From FLUQ01 sp031550605 (GTDB taxonomy: Bacteria; Desulfobacterota; Desulfovibrionia; Desulfovibrionales; Desulfovibrionaceae), in NCBI GenBank assembly GCA_031550605.1, contig JAVBOK010000030.1, positions 1 through 64,000 of the forward strand: 64,000 bases of DNA. Direction: 5' to 3'. The notes under the pieces are model-generated. The model had not been told where the DNA came from, made no database searches, and saw nothing but the letters and a program-made list of their open reading frames with translations. The position numbers were made by a program, and so were the translations under genes. This document shows, piece by piece, positions 49,157-57,330 of this stretch (position 1 is its first letter; the number at the start of each line of letters is the position of its first letter).

Positions 49157-50158
49157 ATGCGGCAAATCACTGTCACCGAACATCTTCTTCTGCACCAGAA
49201 GAAATCACCGGCAGCCACGGGGACTTTCACCCGTCTTTTGTATGACCTGATCCTCGCCGCCAAACTGATCAGCCGCAGCGTCAGTAAAGCGGGCCTGCTC
49301 GATGTTCTGGGCGGCACCGGCGAAGTGAACGTGCAGGGCGAAGCGGTTCAGAAACTGGATGAATTCGCCAACCGCATGCTGATCCACCGCATGGAACGCA
49401 GTGGCGCCCTGTGCGCCATGGCATCAGAGGAGTTGGCCGATTACATCACGGTGCCCCAGCGCTTCACCAAAGGCGACTATATCCTGATTTTCGACCCCCT
49501 GGACGGTTCCACCAATATCGACGTCAACATCAACGTGGGCACGATCTTTTCCATTCTGCGCCGCAAATCGCCGTCGGAACAGGACGTTCCCCTTGAGGAT
49601 GTGCTGCAGCCGGGCACGGAGCAGGTGGCGGCGGGATATATCCTGTACGGTCCCTCCACCATGCTGGTGTATACCACCGGGCATGGCGTGCACGGTTTCA
49701 CTCTTGACCCCTCTGTGGGGGAATTCCTGCTTTCCCACCCCAACATGAAACTTAAGGAACGGGGCAAGATTTACTCCATCAACGAAGGCAACAGTCTTTA
49801 CTGGGATCAGTCGACCAAGGATATCATCAGTTATTTCAAAGGCAAGGACAATCCCAACGGCGCTCCGTACTCGCTACGCTATGTCGGATCGCTGGTGGCG
49901 GATTTTCACCGTACATTGCTGTACGGCGGCATATTCCTCTATCCCATGGACTACAAACAGCCGGACAAGCCCAAGGGGAAACTCCGCCTTTTGTGCGAGG
50001 CATCCCCTCTGGCTTTTGTCGCGGAACAGGCGGGCGGAGCGGCCAGCGACGGCCGGCTGCGCATTCTGGACATCATGCCCCAGACCCTGCACGAGCGGGT
50101 GCCGGTGTTTATCGGCTCCAAACTTGATGTTGAGGCAGCCGTCGGATTTTATAAGTGA
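49157..50158 (+). CDS. fbp: Fructose-1,6-bisphosphatase, class I
   Basis: The gluconeogenic phosphatase releasing fructose 6-phosphate. The 333-residue protein has the metal-binding D-P-L-D-G-S-T-N motif near residue 114-121, E-E in the A-S-E-E-L segment, and the substrate-site Y-x-x-R-Y-x-G-S-L-V-A-D-x-H region. AGGAGGAA precedes the ATG. Its length is that of the tetrameric class I enzymes. Confidence 0.95.
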   Translation: MRQITVTEHLLLHQKKSPAATGTFTRLLYDLILAAKLISRSVSKAGLLDVLGGTGEVNVQGEAVQKLDEFANRMLIHRMERSGALCAMASEELADYITVPQRFTKGDYILIFDPLDGSTNIDVNINVGTIFSILRRKSPSEQDVPLEDVLQPGTEQVAAGYILYGPSTMLVYTTGHGVHGFTLDPSVGEFLLSHPNMKLKERGKIYSINEGNSLYWDQSTKDIISYFKGKDNPNGAPYSLRYVGSLVADFHRTLLYGGIFLYPMDYKQPDKPKGKLRLLCEASPLAFVAEQAGGAASDGRLRILDIMPQTLHERVPVFIGSKLDVEAAVGFYK

Positions 50159-50161
50159 TGC

Positions 50162-51223
50162 ATGCTTTGTCTCGGCATTGAAACATCCTGCGATGAAACG
50201 GCCCTGGCTTTTGTGGAGGACGGGCTCCTGAAGGCGTCCGTCCTGGCCAGCCAGACGGATGTGCACGCCCTGTTCGGCGGCGTGGTTCCGGAACTTGCTT
50301 CGCGGGAACACAGCCGTTTGATCGGCCCTCTGTACGATTCGCTTTTGCGCGGTTCGGATATTGATCCGCGACGGATCGGTGTGGTGGCTTTCGCACGCGG
50401 ACCCGGCCTGCTGGGCAGCCTGCTGGTCGGAGCGGGTTTTGCCAAGGCGCTTGCCCTGGGATACACGGAAGCGGCGGAGGTTCCCCCCATCCTTCTTGGC
50501 GTCAATCATCTGCATGCCCATCTGCTGGCGGCCGGACTGGAAGGCCCGCTTGTGTTTCCGGCTCTGGGGCTGCTTGTTTCCGGCGGACACACCCATATTT
50601 ACCGTATCGAATCACCCAAAGCGTTCATCTGCCTGGGCCGATCCATCGACGACGCGGCGGGGGAGGCTTTTGACAAAATAGGCAAACTGCTCGGCCTGCC
50701 GTATCCCGCCGGTCGACGCATGGACGAACTGGGCCGCACGGGAACGCCGGACCCGGATATGTTTCCCCTTCCGTATCTGAACAACGACAATCTTGATTTC
50801 AGCTTTAGCGGCTTGAAAACCGCGGCCGCCACCCGCATTCGCAATGCCCGGCCCCTTTCGGAGCAGGCGGTCGGGGATCTGTGCGCTTCACTCAATATGG
50901 CTGTCGCCCAAACGCTGCGCCGTAAATTCGAACGGGCACTCATGCGGGAACAGGGCGTCAGGTCGCTGGTTCTTGCGGGCGGTGTCGCGGCCAACAGCGT
51001 TGTCCGCGCGGCCTTCGCGGACATGGCTGCCGCGCATGCCCTGCCTTTGGCACTGCCGTCGCCGGCGCTGTGCACGGACAACGGCGCCATGATCGCCTAT
51101 ATGGGCTGTCTGCTGGCAAGGGATGGGTGGCGGCATGATTTCGACGTATCCTGCATCCCCAGAGGGATGCCTGTGCCGGATGACCTGATCCGGCGTCTTG
51201 ACAGCGCGTTGCCGCATGTCTAG
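50162..51223 (+). CDS. tsaD: tRNA N6-adenosine threonylcarbamoyltransferase TsaD
   Basis: Transfers the threonylcarbamoyl group to A37 of ANN-decoding tRNAs, with TsaB and TsaE. The 353-residue ASKHA-fold protein begins with L-G-I-E-T-S-C-D-E-T-A and has the metal-binding H-L-H-A-H motif (about 117-121), S-G-G-H-T and the late D-N-G-A-M-I-A-Y. It starts four bases after fbp. The partners tsaB and tsaE are not in the window. Confidence 0.95.
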   Translation: MLCLGIETSCDETALAFVEDGLLKASVLASQTDVHALFGGVVPELASREHSRLIGPLYDSLLRGSDIDPRRIGVVAFARGPGLLGSLLVGAGFAKALALGYTEAAEVPPILLGVNHLHAHLLAAGLEGPLVFPALGLLVSGGHTHIYRIESPKAFICLGRSIDDAAGEAFDKIGKLLGLPYPAGRRMDELGRTGTPDPDMFPLPYLNNDNLDFSFSGLKTAAATRIRNARPLSEQAVGDLCASLNMAVAQTLRRKFERALMREQGVRSLVLAGGVAANSVVRAAFADMAAAHALPLALPSPALCTDNGAMIAYMGCLLARDGWRHDFDVSCIPRGMPVPDDLIRRLDSALPHV

Positions 51224-51258
51224 TATCCGTTTTTACCCATCCGAAAAGGAGTAATCCT

Positions 51259-51576
51259 ATGTCCACACAGGTTACCGACAGCACCTTTGATGCCCTGGTT
51301 CTCAAGTCTTCCATCCCCGTGCTGCTTGATTTTTGGGCTCCCTGGTGCGGCCCCTGCCGGGCCATCGCTCCGGTCATCGACGAGCTGGCGGCCGAATATG
51401 CAGGTAAGGTGTTGATAGCCAAGATGGATGTGGATGAAAATTCAGCCACCCCCGGCCGTTTCGGCATCCGCGCGATCCCCACGTTTATTCTGTTCAAAAA
51501 CGGGCAGGTTGTGGAGCAGGTCACCGGCGCCAGCAACAAAAGCAGCTTGAAGGACATGATCCAGAAAGCCCTGTAG
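51259..51576 (+). CDS. trxA: Thioredoxin
   Basis: A 105-residue dithiol reductase with the canonical active site W-C-G-P-C (Cys30, Cys33), the buried aspartate in L-L-D-F-W and the cis-proline in R-A-I-P-T. AAAAGGAG precedes the start. No signal peptide, so cytoplasmic. Thioredoxin reductase is not adjacent. Confidence 0.95.
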   Translation: MSTQVTDSTFDALVLKSSIPVLLDFWAPWCGPCRAIAPVIDELAAEYAGKVLIAKMDVDENSATPGRFGIRAIPTFILFKNGQVVEQVTGASNKSSLKDMIQKAL

Positions 51577-51655
51577 AGCCGTTTTTCCACACCCGGCCTC
51601 GGTCCCCTTTGCCGCATTCAGCGCCCTGAATGTGTACCGTGTTACGGATTGCCGC

Positions 51656-52384
51656 ATGCATACGATTATCCGGTCTGTCCTGAGTTGTGTCCTGGTGCTG
51701 AACCTTGCCGGCTGCGGCATTCTTGACGCCATCTATCTTCCCCCGGCAGAGGACACCGCGCAGGAATTGTTCGAAGCCGGCAACGACGCCATGCGGGATA
51801 AAGATTACGCGGCGGCGATCAAGTTCTACACAAAGCTGAAGGATAACTTCCAGTTCAGTCCGTATATCGTGGAAGCAGAATTGTCGCTTGCCGACGCGCT
51901 GTTTCTGGACGGCGACTGGCTGGAGGCCAGCGATGCGTATAAGGAATTTGAGAGCCTGCATCCCAGGCATGAAGCCATCCCGTACGTTCTGTTCAACATC
52001 GGCATGGCGAACAAAAACCTGTACCGTTCCATCGACAGGCCCATCACGCCCATTGACGAGGCGTATTCCTATTTTAAGCGGGTGCGCGATTCGTACCCAG
52101 ACTCGGAATATGCGGAAAAAGCCGCGCAACTGATGACGGAGTGCCGGCACCTGATGGCGGAACATGAACTGTATATCGCGGACTTTTATTATCGTATGGG
52201 CAAGTACGGTTCCGCCTGGCTTCGATATAAAGGGATTGTGGACAACTACAAAGACGTGCCGGACATTCACACCCATGCGGAAGAAAAAGGGCAGGCCGCC
52301 TTTATCAACTACCGCCAGGAGTCCGCGCAGAACACCAGAGAAAAACGCGAGGGCAGCTGGAAACAGTGGTTTGACTGGCTGTAG
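51656..52384 (+). CDS. bamD: Outer membrane protein assembly lipoprotein BamD
   Basis: A lipoprotein of the beta-barrel assembly machine. The 242-residue precursor has a lipobox L-A-G-C (Cys20) and five TPR-like helix pairs (E-L-F-E-A-G-N-D-A-M-R-D-K-D-Y-A-A-A, E-L-S-L-A-D-A-L-F, A-Y-S-Y-F-K-R-V-R-D-S-Y-P-D-S-E-Y-A). ATG 51656 gives the clean signal peptide; a GTG at 51632 would add eight residues. The stop is followed by a strong hairpin. Confidence 0.88.
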   Translation: MHTIIRSVLSCVLVLNLAGCGILDAIYLPPAEDTAQELFEAGNDAMRDKDYAAAIKFYTKLKDNFQFSPYIVEAELSLADALFLDGDWLEASDAYKEFESLHPRHEAIPYVLFNIGMANKNLYRSIDRPITPIDEAYSYFKRVRDSYPDSEYAEKAAQLMTECRHLMAEHELYIADFYYRMGKYGSAWLRYKGIVDNYKDVPDIHTHAEEKGQAAFINYRQESAQNTREKREGSWKQWFDWL

Positions 52385-52403
52385 GCACGCGGAATTCATG
52401 CAC

Positions 52404-52454
52404 ACAAGAACCGAGCGGAACGCGCATGTTCCGTTTGGTTCTTGTTCGTTTTCC
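52404..52454 (+). terminator. Intrinsic terminator after bamD
   Basis: An outer 9-bp stem (ACAAGAACC at 52404-52412 with 52437-52445) encloses an inner stem (CGGAAC with GTTCCG). A T-rich tract follows. It faces the convergent minus-strand gene ending at 52496. Confidence 0.75.
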
Positions 52455-52495
52455 CTGCGGTCCTGCGCCCGCGAAAGAGCGATTGTTTGAAGTTG

Positions 52496-52918
52496 TCACC
52501 CCAGAGGCTTCGCGGGCGCAGCCTGGTTGAGCATATCGCGGATTAAAGAAAAACAGGTGATGCCGTACAGCAGGCTCAGAAAGGCGGAAAGCACGCAGGC
52601 CGGCAGGGCAAGAGCCGTCATGAAAGGCAGCGCGGCGCAGGCCAACATCGCGAAGGTGCTGAAAAATATGGCGCATCCGTGCAAATTGCCGGTCAGCAGC
52701 GCCAGATACGCGCCTCCGGATGCGGTTGTCAGGGGCAAGGCCACAGCAAGGCTGAACCAGAACCCGCCGTTCTGCAACAGGGGGACTGTCGGGGTGGACT
52801 GGACGCTCAGGGTGACGATCGATGCGGCATAGAAAAGAACAACGGCATGCACAATACAGATGACGCGGCTGACCGTGAAAAAACGTTTGCCGTTCTGCGA
52901 ATGGGCCGAAGATTTCAT
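52496..52918 (-). CDS. Unknown four-helix membrane protein (140 aa)
   Basis: I do not recognise a family. After a short basic N-terminus (K-S-S-A-H-S-Q-N-G-K-R), four hydrophobic segments follow, with Ala/Leu/Val-rich composition and two cysteines in the third segment region. ATG 52918 is preferred over TTG 52954, although its ribosome-binding site is weak. Its upstream region holds a palindrome and a 13-bp tandem repeat that may regulate it. Confidence 0.6.
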   Translation of the reverse strand: MKSSAHSQNGKRFFTVSRVICIVHAVVLFYAASIVTLSVQSTPTVPLLQNGGFWFSLAVALPLTTASGGAYLALLTGNLHGCAIFFSTFAMLACAALPFMTALALPACVLSAFLSLLYGITCFSLIRDMLNQAAPAKPLG

Positions 52919-53024
52919 GGAAATAAGGAATACATGGCCTGTCCGAAAAAGCAATGCCTGAATTCCCGGCTGATTGCCCGCAGGACGTCCCGGACTGAGG
53001 TCAGAGTATGCGGAATCAAAGTCT

Positions 53025-53040
53025 CATAATGTAAATTATG
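53025..53040. promoter_or_regulatory. AT-rich palindrome, possible operator upstream of the 140-aa membrane protein
   Basis: CATAAT-gtaa-ATTATG is a perfect 6-bp dyad over 16 bases, 107 bases upstream of the gene at 52918, in an AT-rich patch. Regulator binding is plausible but no family is implied. Confidence 0.45.
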
Positions 53041-53085
53041 TTAACTTTTATGCGGATACGGGAAAAACCGCAAAACTGTTTCTGC

Positions 53086-53111
53086 GGACCTAAACAATGG
53101 ACCTAAACAAT
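53086..53111. repeat. Perfect 13-bp tandem repeat (GGACCTAAACAAT x2)
   Basis: Two abutting identical copies, 53086-53098 and 53099-53111, lie just before the end of the next minus-strand gene. This may be a recent slippage duplication or a double binding site. Confidence 0.7.
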
Positions 53112-53119
53112 TTTTCCGG

Positions 53120-53437
53120 CTACTCGTCATCTTCGGGCTGTTTTGCCCGTTCCGCGGGAATTTCACGCCCCGCAGCCTGCAGCTTCTTCAAAAACGCATC
53201 GCGGCATTCATAGCTGCAAAAACGGTGCGTCGCCTCGCCGTCGCGCACGCTGATGCTCGATTCCGCCTCGACATACGTTCCGCAGGTCGGGTCTTTGACC
53301 ATTTCGCCGGAAGCAACCTTGCGGTCCCGCTCCCGGGCGTCATCCTTGGCATCGGAACGCGAACGCTTGCGCATTTCGTTGGTAATCAACTTGAACAGCA
53401 CAAAGGCCACCAGGGCCAGAATTAACCAGCGGGTCAT
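53120..53437 (-). CDS. Small membrane-anchored cysteine protein, PP0621/YHS-like
   Basis: A 105-residue protein with an N-terminal membrane helix (about 4-19), a charged Arg/Asp/Lys/Glu stretch, and a C-terminal domain with the pattern M-V-K-D-P-T-C-G-T-Y-V and later R-F-C-S-Y-E-C-R-D-A-F, typical of PP0621-family/YHS-type metal-binding proteins. The cysteines probably bind a metal. Function unknown. An AAGGAGCCC-like ribosome-binding site precedes its start. Confidence 0.78.
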   Translation of the reverse strand: MTRWLILALVAFVLFKLITNEMRKRSRSDAKDDARERDRKVASGEMVKDPTCGTYVEAESSISVRDGEATHRFCSYECRDAFLKKLQAAGREIPAERAKQPEDDE

Positions 53438-53578
53438 GCGGGCTCCTTACTGCGCGGAATTGTTCGCCTGCAGAGCAAGCCAAACGGCCTTTCCCTAAAG
53501 GCACAGCGTGCGGGCGGATCGTTCGTTGCACTGCGCGTACGCCCGTAACCGTCCCCACACATCCGACTGCCGCGCACA

Positions 53579-54295
53579 TTACAGCGTATATGCGTCGCCG
53601 TAAATAGCCTTCAGGCAGGCATCGGACAATGCCCCCAGGCTGGAAACCGAGCGTTCGGCGGGCAAACAGGATGCGTCATACGCCAACGGCAGTTCCGTAC
53701 AGGCCGTCGCGATGGCGATTTCTTCAATCTTCCACAATTTTTCCACCACCCGCCGCAGGCATTCCCCGGATTCGGACATTTTCCCCGCCTTGACCAGGGT
53801 CAGAGCCTGGGTGACTTCCTGCTGCACCGCATCGGAAACGGTTCTGTACCGGTACCCCGCTTTTGCCGCGTACTCCTGATACAGGCCGCTTCTGCATGTG
53901 CCTTCGGTGGCCAGCAGCCATGCCCCCCGGGAACTTTTGCGGCGGCAGGCGGCAACGGTTTCCTCCACGATATGGATCAGCGGCACGGGCAGTTCCGCGC
54001 GGAAACGATCGATGAACACATGGGCCGTATTGCATGGCACGGCCAGAAAATCCACGCCCCAGCCCGCAATGGTCATCAAGCCGTTGCGGATACGCTCGGT
54101 CGGGTCCGCTCCGGCGCCGGTCAGTCCGCCGGTGCGGTCGGGTATCTGCGGGTCGGAGAGCATGTACAGTATGGGATGTTCCTGATCGCAACGGGCAGGA
54201 GCCTTGACCGCCAACAAGCGCAGAAATTCTGCTGCAGCGGCCGGCCCCATGCCGCCCAGGATACCTAAAGTTTTACTTGGACTTTGGATGGCCAT
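53579..54295 (-). CDS. Aspartate/glutamate racemase family protein
   Basis: A 238-residue two-domain racemase without cofactor. The two catalytic cysteines lie in V-P-C-N-T-A-H (about residue 89) and A-T-A-C-T-E-L-P (about 200), and the N-terminal G-I-L-G-G-M-G-P-x-A motif is that of aspartate racemases rather than MurI. ATG 54295 is chosen; ATG 54328 and an upstream start at 54364 would run further into folK, which this gene overlaps. The product may be D-aspartate or another D-amino acid; specificity is not certain. Confidence 0.85.
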   Translation of the reverse strand: MAIQSPSKTLGILGGMGPAAAAEFLRLLAVKAPARCDQEHPILYMLSDPQIPDRTGGLTGAGADPTERIRNGLMTIAGWGVDFLAVPCNTAHVFIDRFRAELPVPLIHIVEETVAACRRKSSRGAWLLATEGTCRSGLYQEYAAKAGYRYRTVSDAVQQEVTQALTLVKAGKMSESGECLRRVVEKLWKIEEIAIATACTELPLAYDASCLPAERSVSSLGALSDACLKAIYGDAYTL

Positions 54296-54800
54296 TGTAA
54301 ATGCTCTTTTGGTAAATGGTTGTTCCATCGGAAGAATATGGCAACTCTTCAAGCAATGCAGCAAGTTTTTTCCCGCCGGGCAGGCTCAGGCCCGGATCCA
54401 GTTCCAGCAAGGGCACGAGCACAAAAGCGCGTAGCGTCATGCGCGGATGCGGCAAGGTCAGAAAGGCACTGTCACGGACCGCATCGCCGAACAGCAGCAA
54501 GTCGATGTCAATAACCCTTGGTCCGTGCCGTCGGGCCGCATCGCGAACTCTGCCCAGGGTTTGTTCCAGGGCCAGCAGCGAGGAAAGCAGCCGCTCCGGG
54601 GTGACGCTTTTGCCGCAACGCAGCCGCGCCACCTGGTTGCTGAACCAGGGCTGGTCCGCATCGTCCTGAGGTTCCGTACGGTACCTGGCAGAGACCGTTT
54701 CCACCCGAACGCCGGGCATGGCGGCCACCGCGGCCAGGGCTTCGGCGAAAACCCTTGCCTCATTCCCCAGATTGCCGCCCAGACTGATATACGCGACCAT
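54273..54800 (-). CDS. folK: 2-amino-4-hydroxy-6-hydroxymethyldihydropteridine pyrophosphokinase
   Basis: HPPK of folate synthesis, transferring pyrophosphate from ATP to the pterin. The 175-residue protein has the start Y-I-S-L-G-G-N-L-G-N and the active-site R-H-G-P-R-V-I-D-I-D-L-L-L-F, whose two aspartates bind magnesium. Start 54800 places the first residues as in relatives; TTG/ATG codons at 54827 and 54824 are possible. Its 3' end overlaps the racemase start by 23 bases. FolP is not nearby. Confidence 0.9.
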   Translation of the reverse strand: MVAYISLGGNLGNEARVFAEALAAVAAMPGVRVETVSARYRTEPQDDADQPWFSNQVARLRCGKSVTPERLLSSLLALEQTLGRVRDAARRHGPRVIDIDLLLFGDAVRDSAFLTLPHPRMTLRAFVLVPLLELDPGLSLPGGKKLAALLEELPYSSDGTTIYQKSIYNGHPKSK

Positions 54801-55068
54801 ACGTGTATCCAGTACGCGTTGCATCAACCGTCCATCGGCCGGTTAATGAGGATCGCTTCGCCGGAAAACGTGGCTTCCGGCTCGCTCACGCCGCCTGTGG
54901 CGGCGCGCCGGACGGCTCGTCCGGCGTCAAAAGTCATTGCAAAATGAATGATGAAATGACTTCTAGTCCCGCCCGCCGCCGCTGTCAAACGGGCGCCGCC
55001 TTCAACCTGCCCCGGTATGGCACTCGAAAAGGCTTGCCGGACAGGGATGGAACAGATACCAGAAAAAC

Positions 55069-55998
55069 ATGGCCCCGCCCTCTTCCGAAAACACCGACGC
55101 CTTTTTGCCCGTTCCTCCGGTGGCGGATGCCTACCTGCAGCATCTGCTGGTGGAAAAAGGCCTGTCGGAAAACACGCTGACGGCCTATGCCGCCGATCTT
55201 TCCGATTTCCTGTCCTTTCTGGCCAAACGTTCCTTTCCCTTTGAGCGCGTGACAGAGCAGACCCTGTTCCTGTACATTGTCGCCGCCCGGCAGCAGGGAC
55301 TTTCGGGCCGCAGTCTGGCCCGGCGGCTTTCCGGTTTGCGCGGCCTGTTCGCCTTTGCCCAGACCGAGGGGGTGTTTGCCGTCAATCCGGCCCGGTTTCT
55401 GGAAAACCCCCAATTCGTCCGCAGCCTGCCGGAAGTGCTCTCACGGGAGGAAATGGCCGCCGTGCTGGCGTCGCCCGATCTTTCCGAACGGCTGGGCTTT
55501 CGCGACAGGACCATGCTGGAAATGCTCTATGCCTGCGGGCTGCGCGCCTCGGAACTGGTCGGCCTGCGGGTTCTGCATTTTGACCCTTCCACAAACCTGG
55601 TCCGGGTATTCGGCAAAGGGGCCAAGGAACGCCTGGTTCCCCTGCACAACGAGGCCGCCCGCTTTCTGGCCGACTATATCACGCACTGGCGCCCGCTTTT
55701 TTCGCCCAAAAGCCCCGCCCTGTTCCTGAACCGTTCCGGCACGGGCCTGACCCGCGTGGCTTTGTGGAAAATCGTGCAGCGCCATGTGGCGGCGGCGGGC
55801 ATCACCCGCCCCATATCGCCCCACACGTTCCGCCATTCCTTCGCCACGCACCTGCTGGAAGGCGGCGCGGACCTGCGGGCCGTGCAGGTGCTGCTGGGTC
55901 ATGCCGACATCAGCGCCACGGAAATATACACCCACGTGCAGGCCGAACGCCTGCTGGAAGTTCACCGCGCGCATCATCCCCGTTCGCGGAACAAATGA
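55069..55998 (+). CDS. xerD: Tyrosine recombinase XerC/XerD
   Basis: A 309-residue site-specific recombinase of the Xer group that resolves chromosome dimers at dif, working with FtsK, which is also encoded here. It has the SAM-like N-terminal domain (L-S-E-N-T-L-T-A-Y, about 32-40) and the catalytic domain with arginine in G-L-R-A-S-E-L, lysine in G-K-G-A-K-E-R, the H-T-F-R-H-S-F box, the histidine in L-L-G-H-A-D-I and the tyrosine in I-Y-T-H-V. XerD is the best guess; XerC is possible. No dif site was found by eye. Confidence 0.88.
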   Translation: MAPPSSENTDAFLPVPPVADAYLQHLLVEKGLSENTLTAYAADLSDFLSFLAKRSFPFERVTEQTLFLYIVAARQQGLSGRSLARRLSGLRGLFAFAQTEGVFAVNPARFLENPQFVRSLPEVLSREEMAAVLASPDLSERLGFRDRTMLEMLYACGLRASELVGLRVLHFDPSTNLVRVFGKGAKERLVPLHNEAARFLADYITHWRPLFSPKSPALFLNRSGTGLTRVALWKIVQRHVAAAGITRPISPHTFRHSFATHLLEGGADLRAVQVLLGHADISATEIYTHVQAERLLEVHRAHHPRSRNK

Positions 55999-56037
55999 CG
56001 GGCATGAAGGCCGTGCCCGGGCGGTCCCGGCAAAGTT

Positions 56038-57264
56038 TCAGGGATGCAGGGATTTGAATTTTTCTTCATACAACCGCGACAATACCGGATCATTCCCGTC
56101 CTTGGCCCGCCTGAGGATACGCCGCAACTCTCTGGCGGCGTACTCACGGTCTTCGCGGAATTTTCTCATTTTCTCCATCCGGGTCTGTACAATTCCAACA
56201 AGCCGCTTGTCACCGGTTTTCGCCGCTGCGTGCGCAAGCTGCACATACCGTTCCCGCAACGGCAGCAAATCCGCCAATTCCGCGCGCAACTGCTGCGCTT
56301 CCCAATATTTTTCCTCGCGTTCCAGCATGGCGGCCAGGGCGTCCCTGCCGGTGATCCAAAAGGGGTGCCTGTGCATGATTTTCAGCAACTCCGCCGGGTT
56401 TCTGCCTTCGGCTTCTTTGTTGACAGCCAGTTCTTCCTGTTCGGTCAGGCGCATGGAGAGAGAGAGCATGTCGTCCACAAAAATGTGAAAGCCGTCACGC
56501 AGTGCATGATGATGCACGTCAACGTACATGTCCTTTCCGCACCGTTGCAGCAGCAGCATCCCATTATGCTTTTCCGCATCCCGGCGACCTGGGGACTGGC
56601 TTTCAAGGTGATATACGACAGAAGTGAGCGCGCAACGCAACTCTTTTCCGGTTTGGCGGATGCGCACGCAAAGTTCCACATCTTCAAAACCGTTCCGATA
56701 CTCCTTGTAAAATCCCCCAACCTGGAAAAACAGTCCTTTTGGCATCATCAACGCCGCCGCCGTAATGAACTGCAACCGCCTGGGCCGGGAAACGACCGGA
56801 TGGTCGGCCGGAAAGCCCTGGTACAAATGACAGGGGCCGCCCGGCATGAAAACGGCGCCCAGGTGTTGCACCGTATTGTCTTCATACAGCAGCAGCGGCC
56901 CGACGGCGCCCGGAGGATTTTCTTCCCTCATGGCAGCCAGCAACGGCCGCGCCCAGCCCGGCGTCATCAGGGTGTCGTTGTTGAGAAAGAAAAGCAGCGG
57001 CGCGCGCGCTTTGCCCGCGCCGGCATTGCTGGCCGGGCCGAAATTGATGTTTTCCGGAAAGCGAAGCCGCGTGAACGCATCGCCGAACAGGCTCTGTCCC
57101 AGGGGTACAAGTTCCGTCGCCGTCGCATCGGAAGAAGCGTTGTCCGCGACGATAACCTCGAAATCCAGGCCGGCTGTGTGCTCGCGCAGACTTTCAAGGC
57201 AGGCGCGGGTCAATGCCCATTTGTTGAACACCGGGATGATGACGGAAAAGAGGGGATGTGTCAT
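56038..57264 (-). CDS. Glycosyltransferase family 2
   Basis: A 408-residue protein with a GT-A catalytic domain in its first ~260 residues: F-S-V-I-I-P-V-F-N-K at the N-terminus, V-A-D-N-A-S-S-D, the D-x-D-like N-N-D-T-L (metal binding), and E-D-V-E-L-C-x-R near residue 215. The C-terminal ~150 residues are helical, with coiled-coil and TPR-like character (E-E-K-Y-W-E-A-Q-Q-L-R-A-E-L-A-D-L-L). It probably decorates LPS or another surface glycan. Start 57264 is the family start; the same frame stays open far to the right without being coding. It is divergent from the DHH-CBS gene. Confidence 0.85.
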   Translation of the reverse strand: MTHPLFSVIIPVFNKWALTRACLESLREHTAGLDFEVIVADNASSDATATELVPLGQSLFGDAFTRLRFPENINFGPASNAGAGKARAPLLFFLNNDTLMTPGWARPLLAAMREENPPGAVGPLLLYEDNTVQHLGAVFMPGGPCHLYQGFPADHPVVSRPRRLQFITAAALMMPKGLFFQVGGFYKEYRNGFEDVELCVRIRQTGKELRCALTSVVYHLESQSPGRRDAEKHNGMLLLQRCGKDMYVDVHHHALRDGFHIFVDDMLSLSMRLTEQEELAVNKEAEGRNPAELLKIMHRHPFWITGRDALAAMLEREEKYWEAQQLRAELADLLPLRERYVQLAHAAAKTGDKRLVGIVQTRMEKMRKFREDREYAARELRRILRRAKDGNDPVLSRLYEEKFKSLHP

Positions 57265-57330
57265 GCACGCACCATACCATCCGGGCGGCGCACCTTGCAA
57301 TGCGCTTCGATAACAGGGTATAGGGAAAAA

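Noticed and set aside
56044..57330. Plus-strand open frame in phase with and upstream of the DHH-CBS gene
   Set aside because: It is antisense to the glycosyltransferase; a ribosome-binding site and the conserved N-terminus place the start at 57331.
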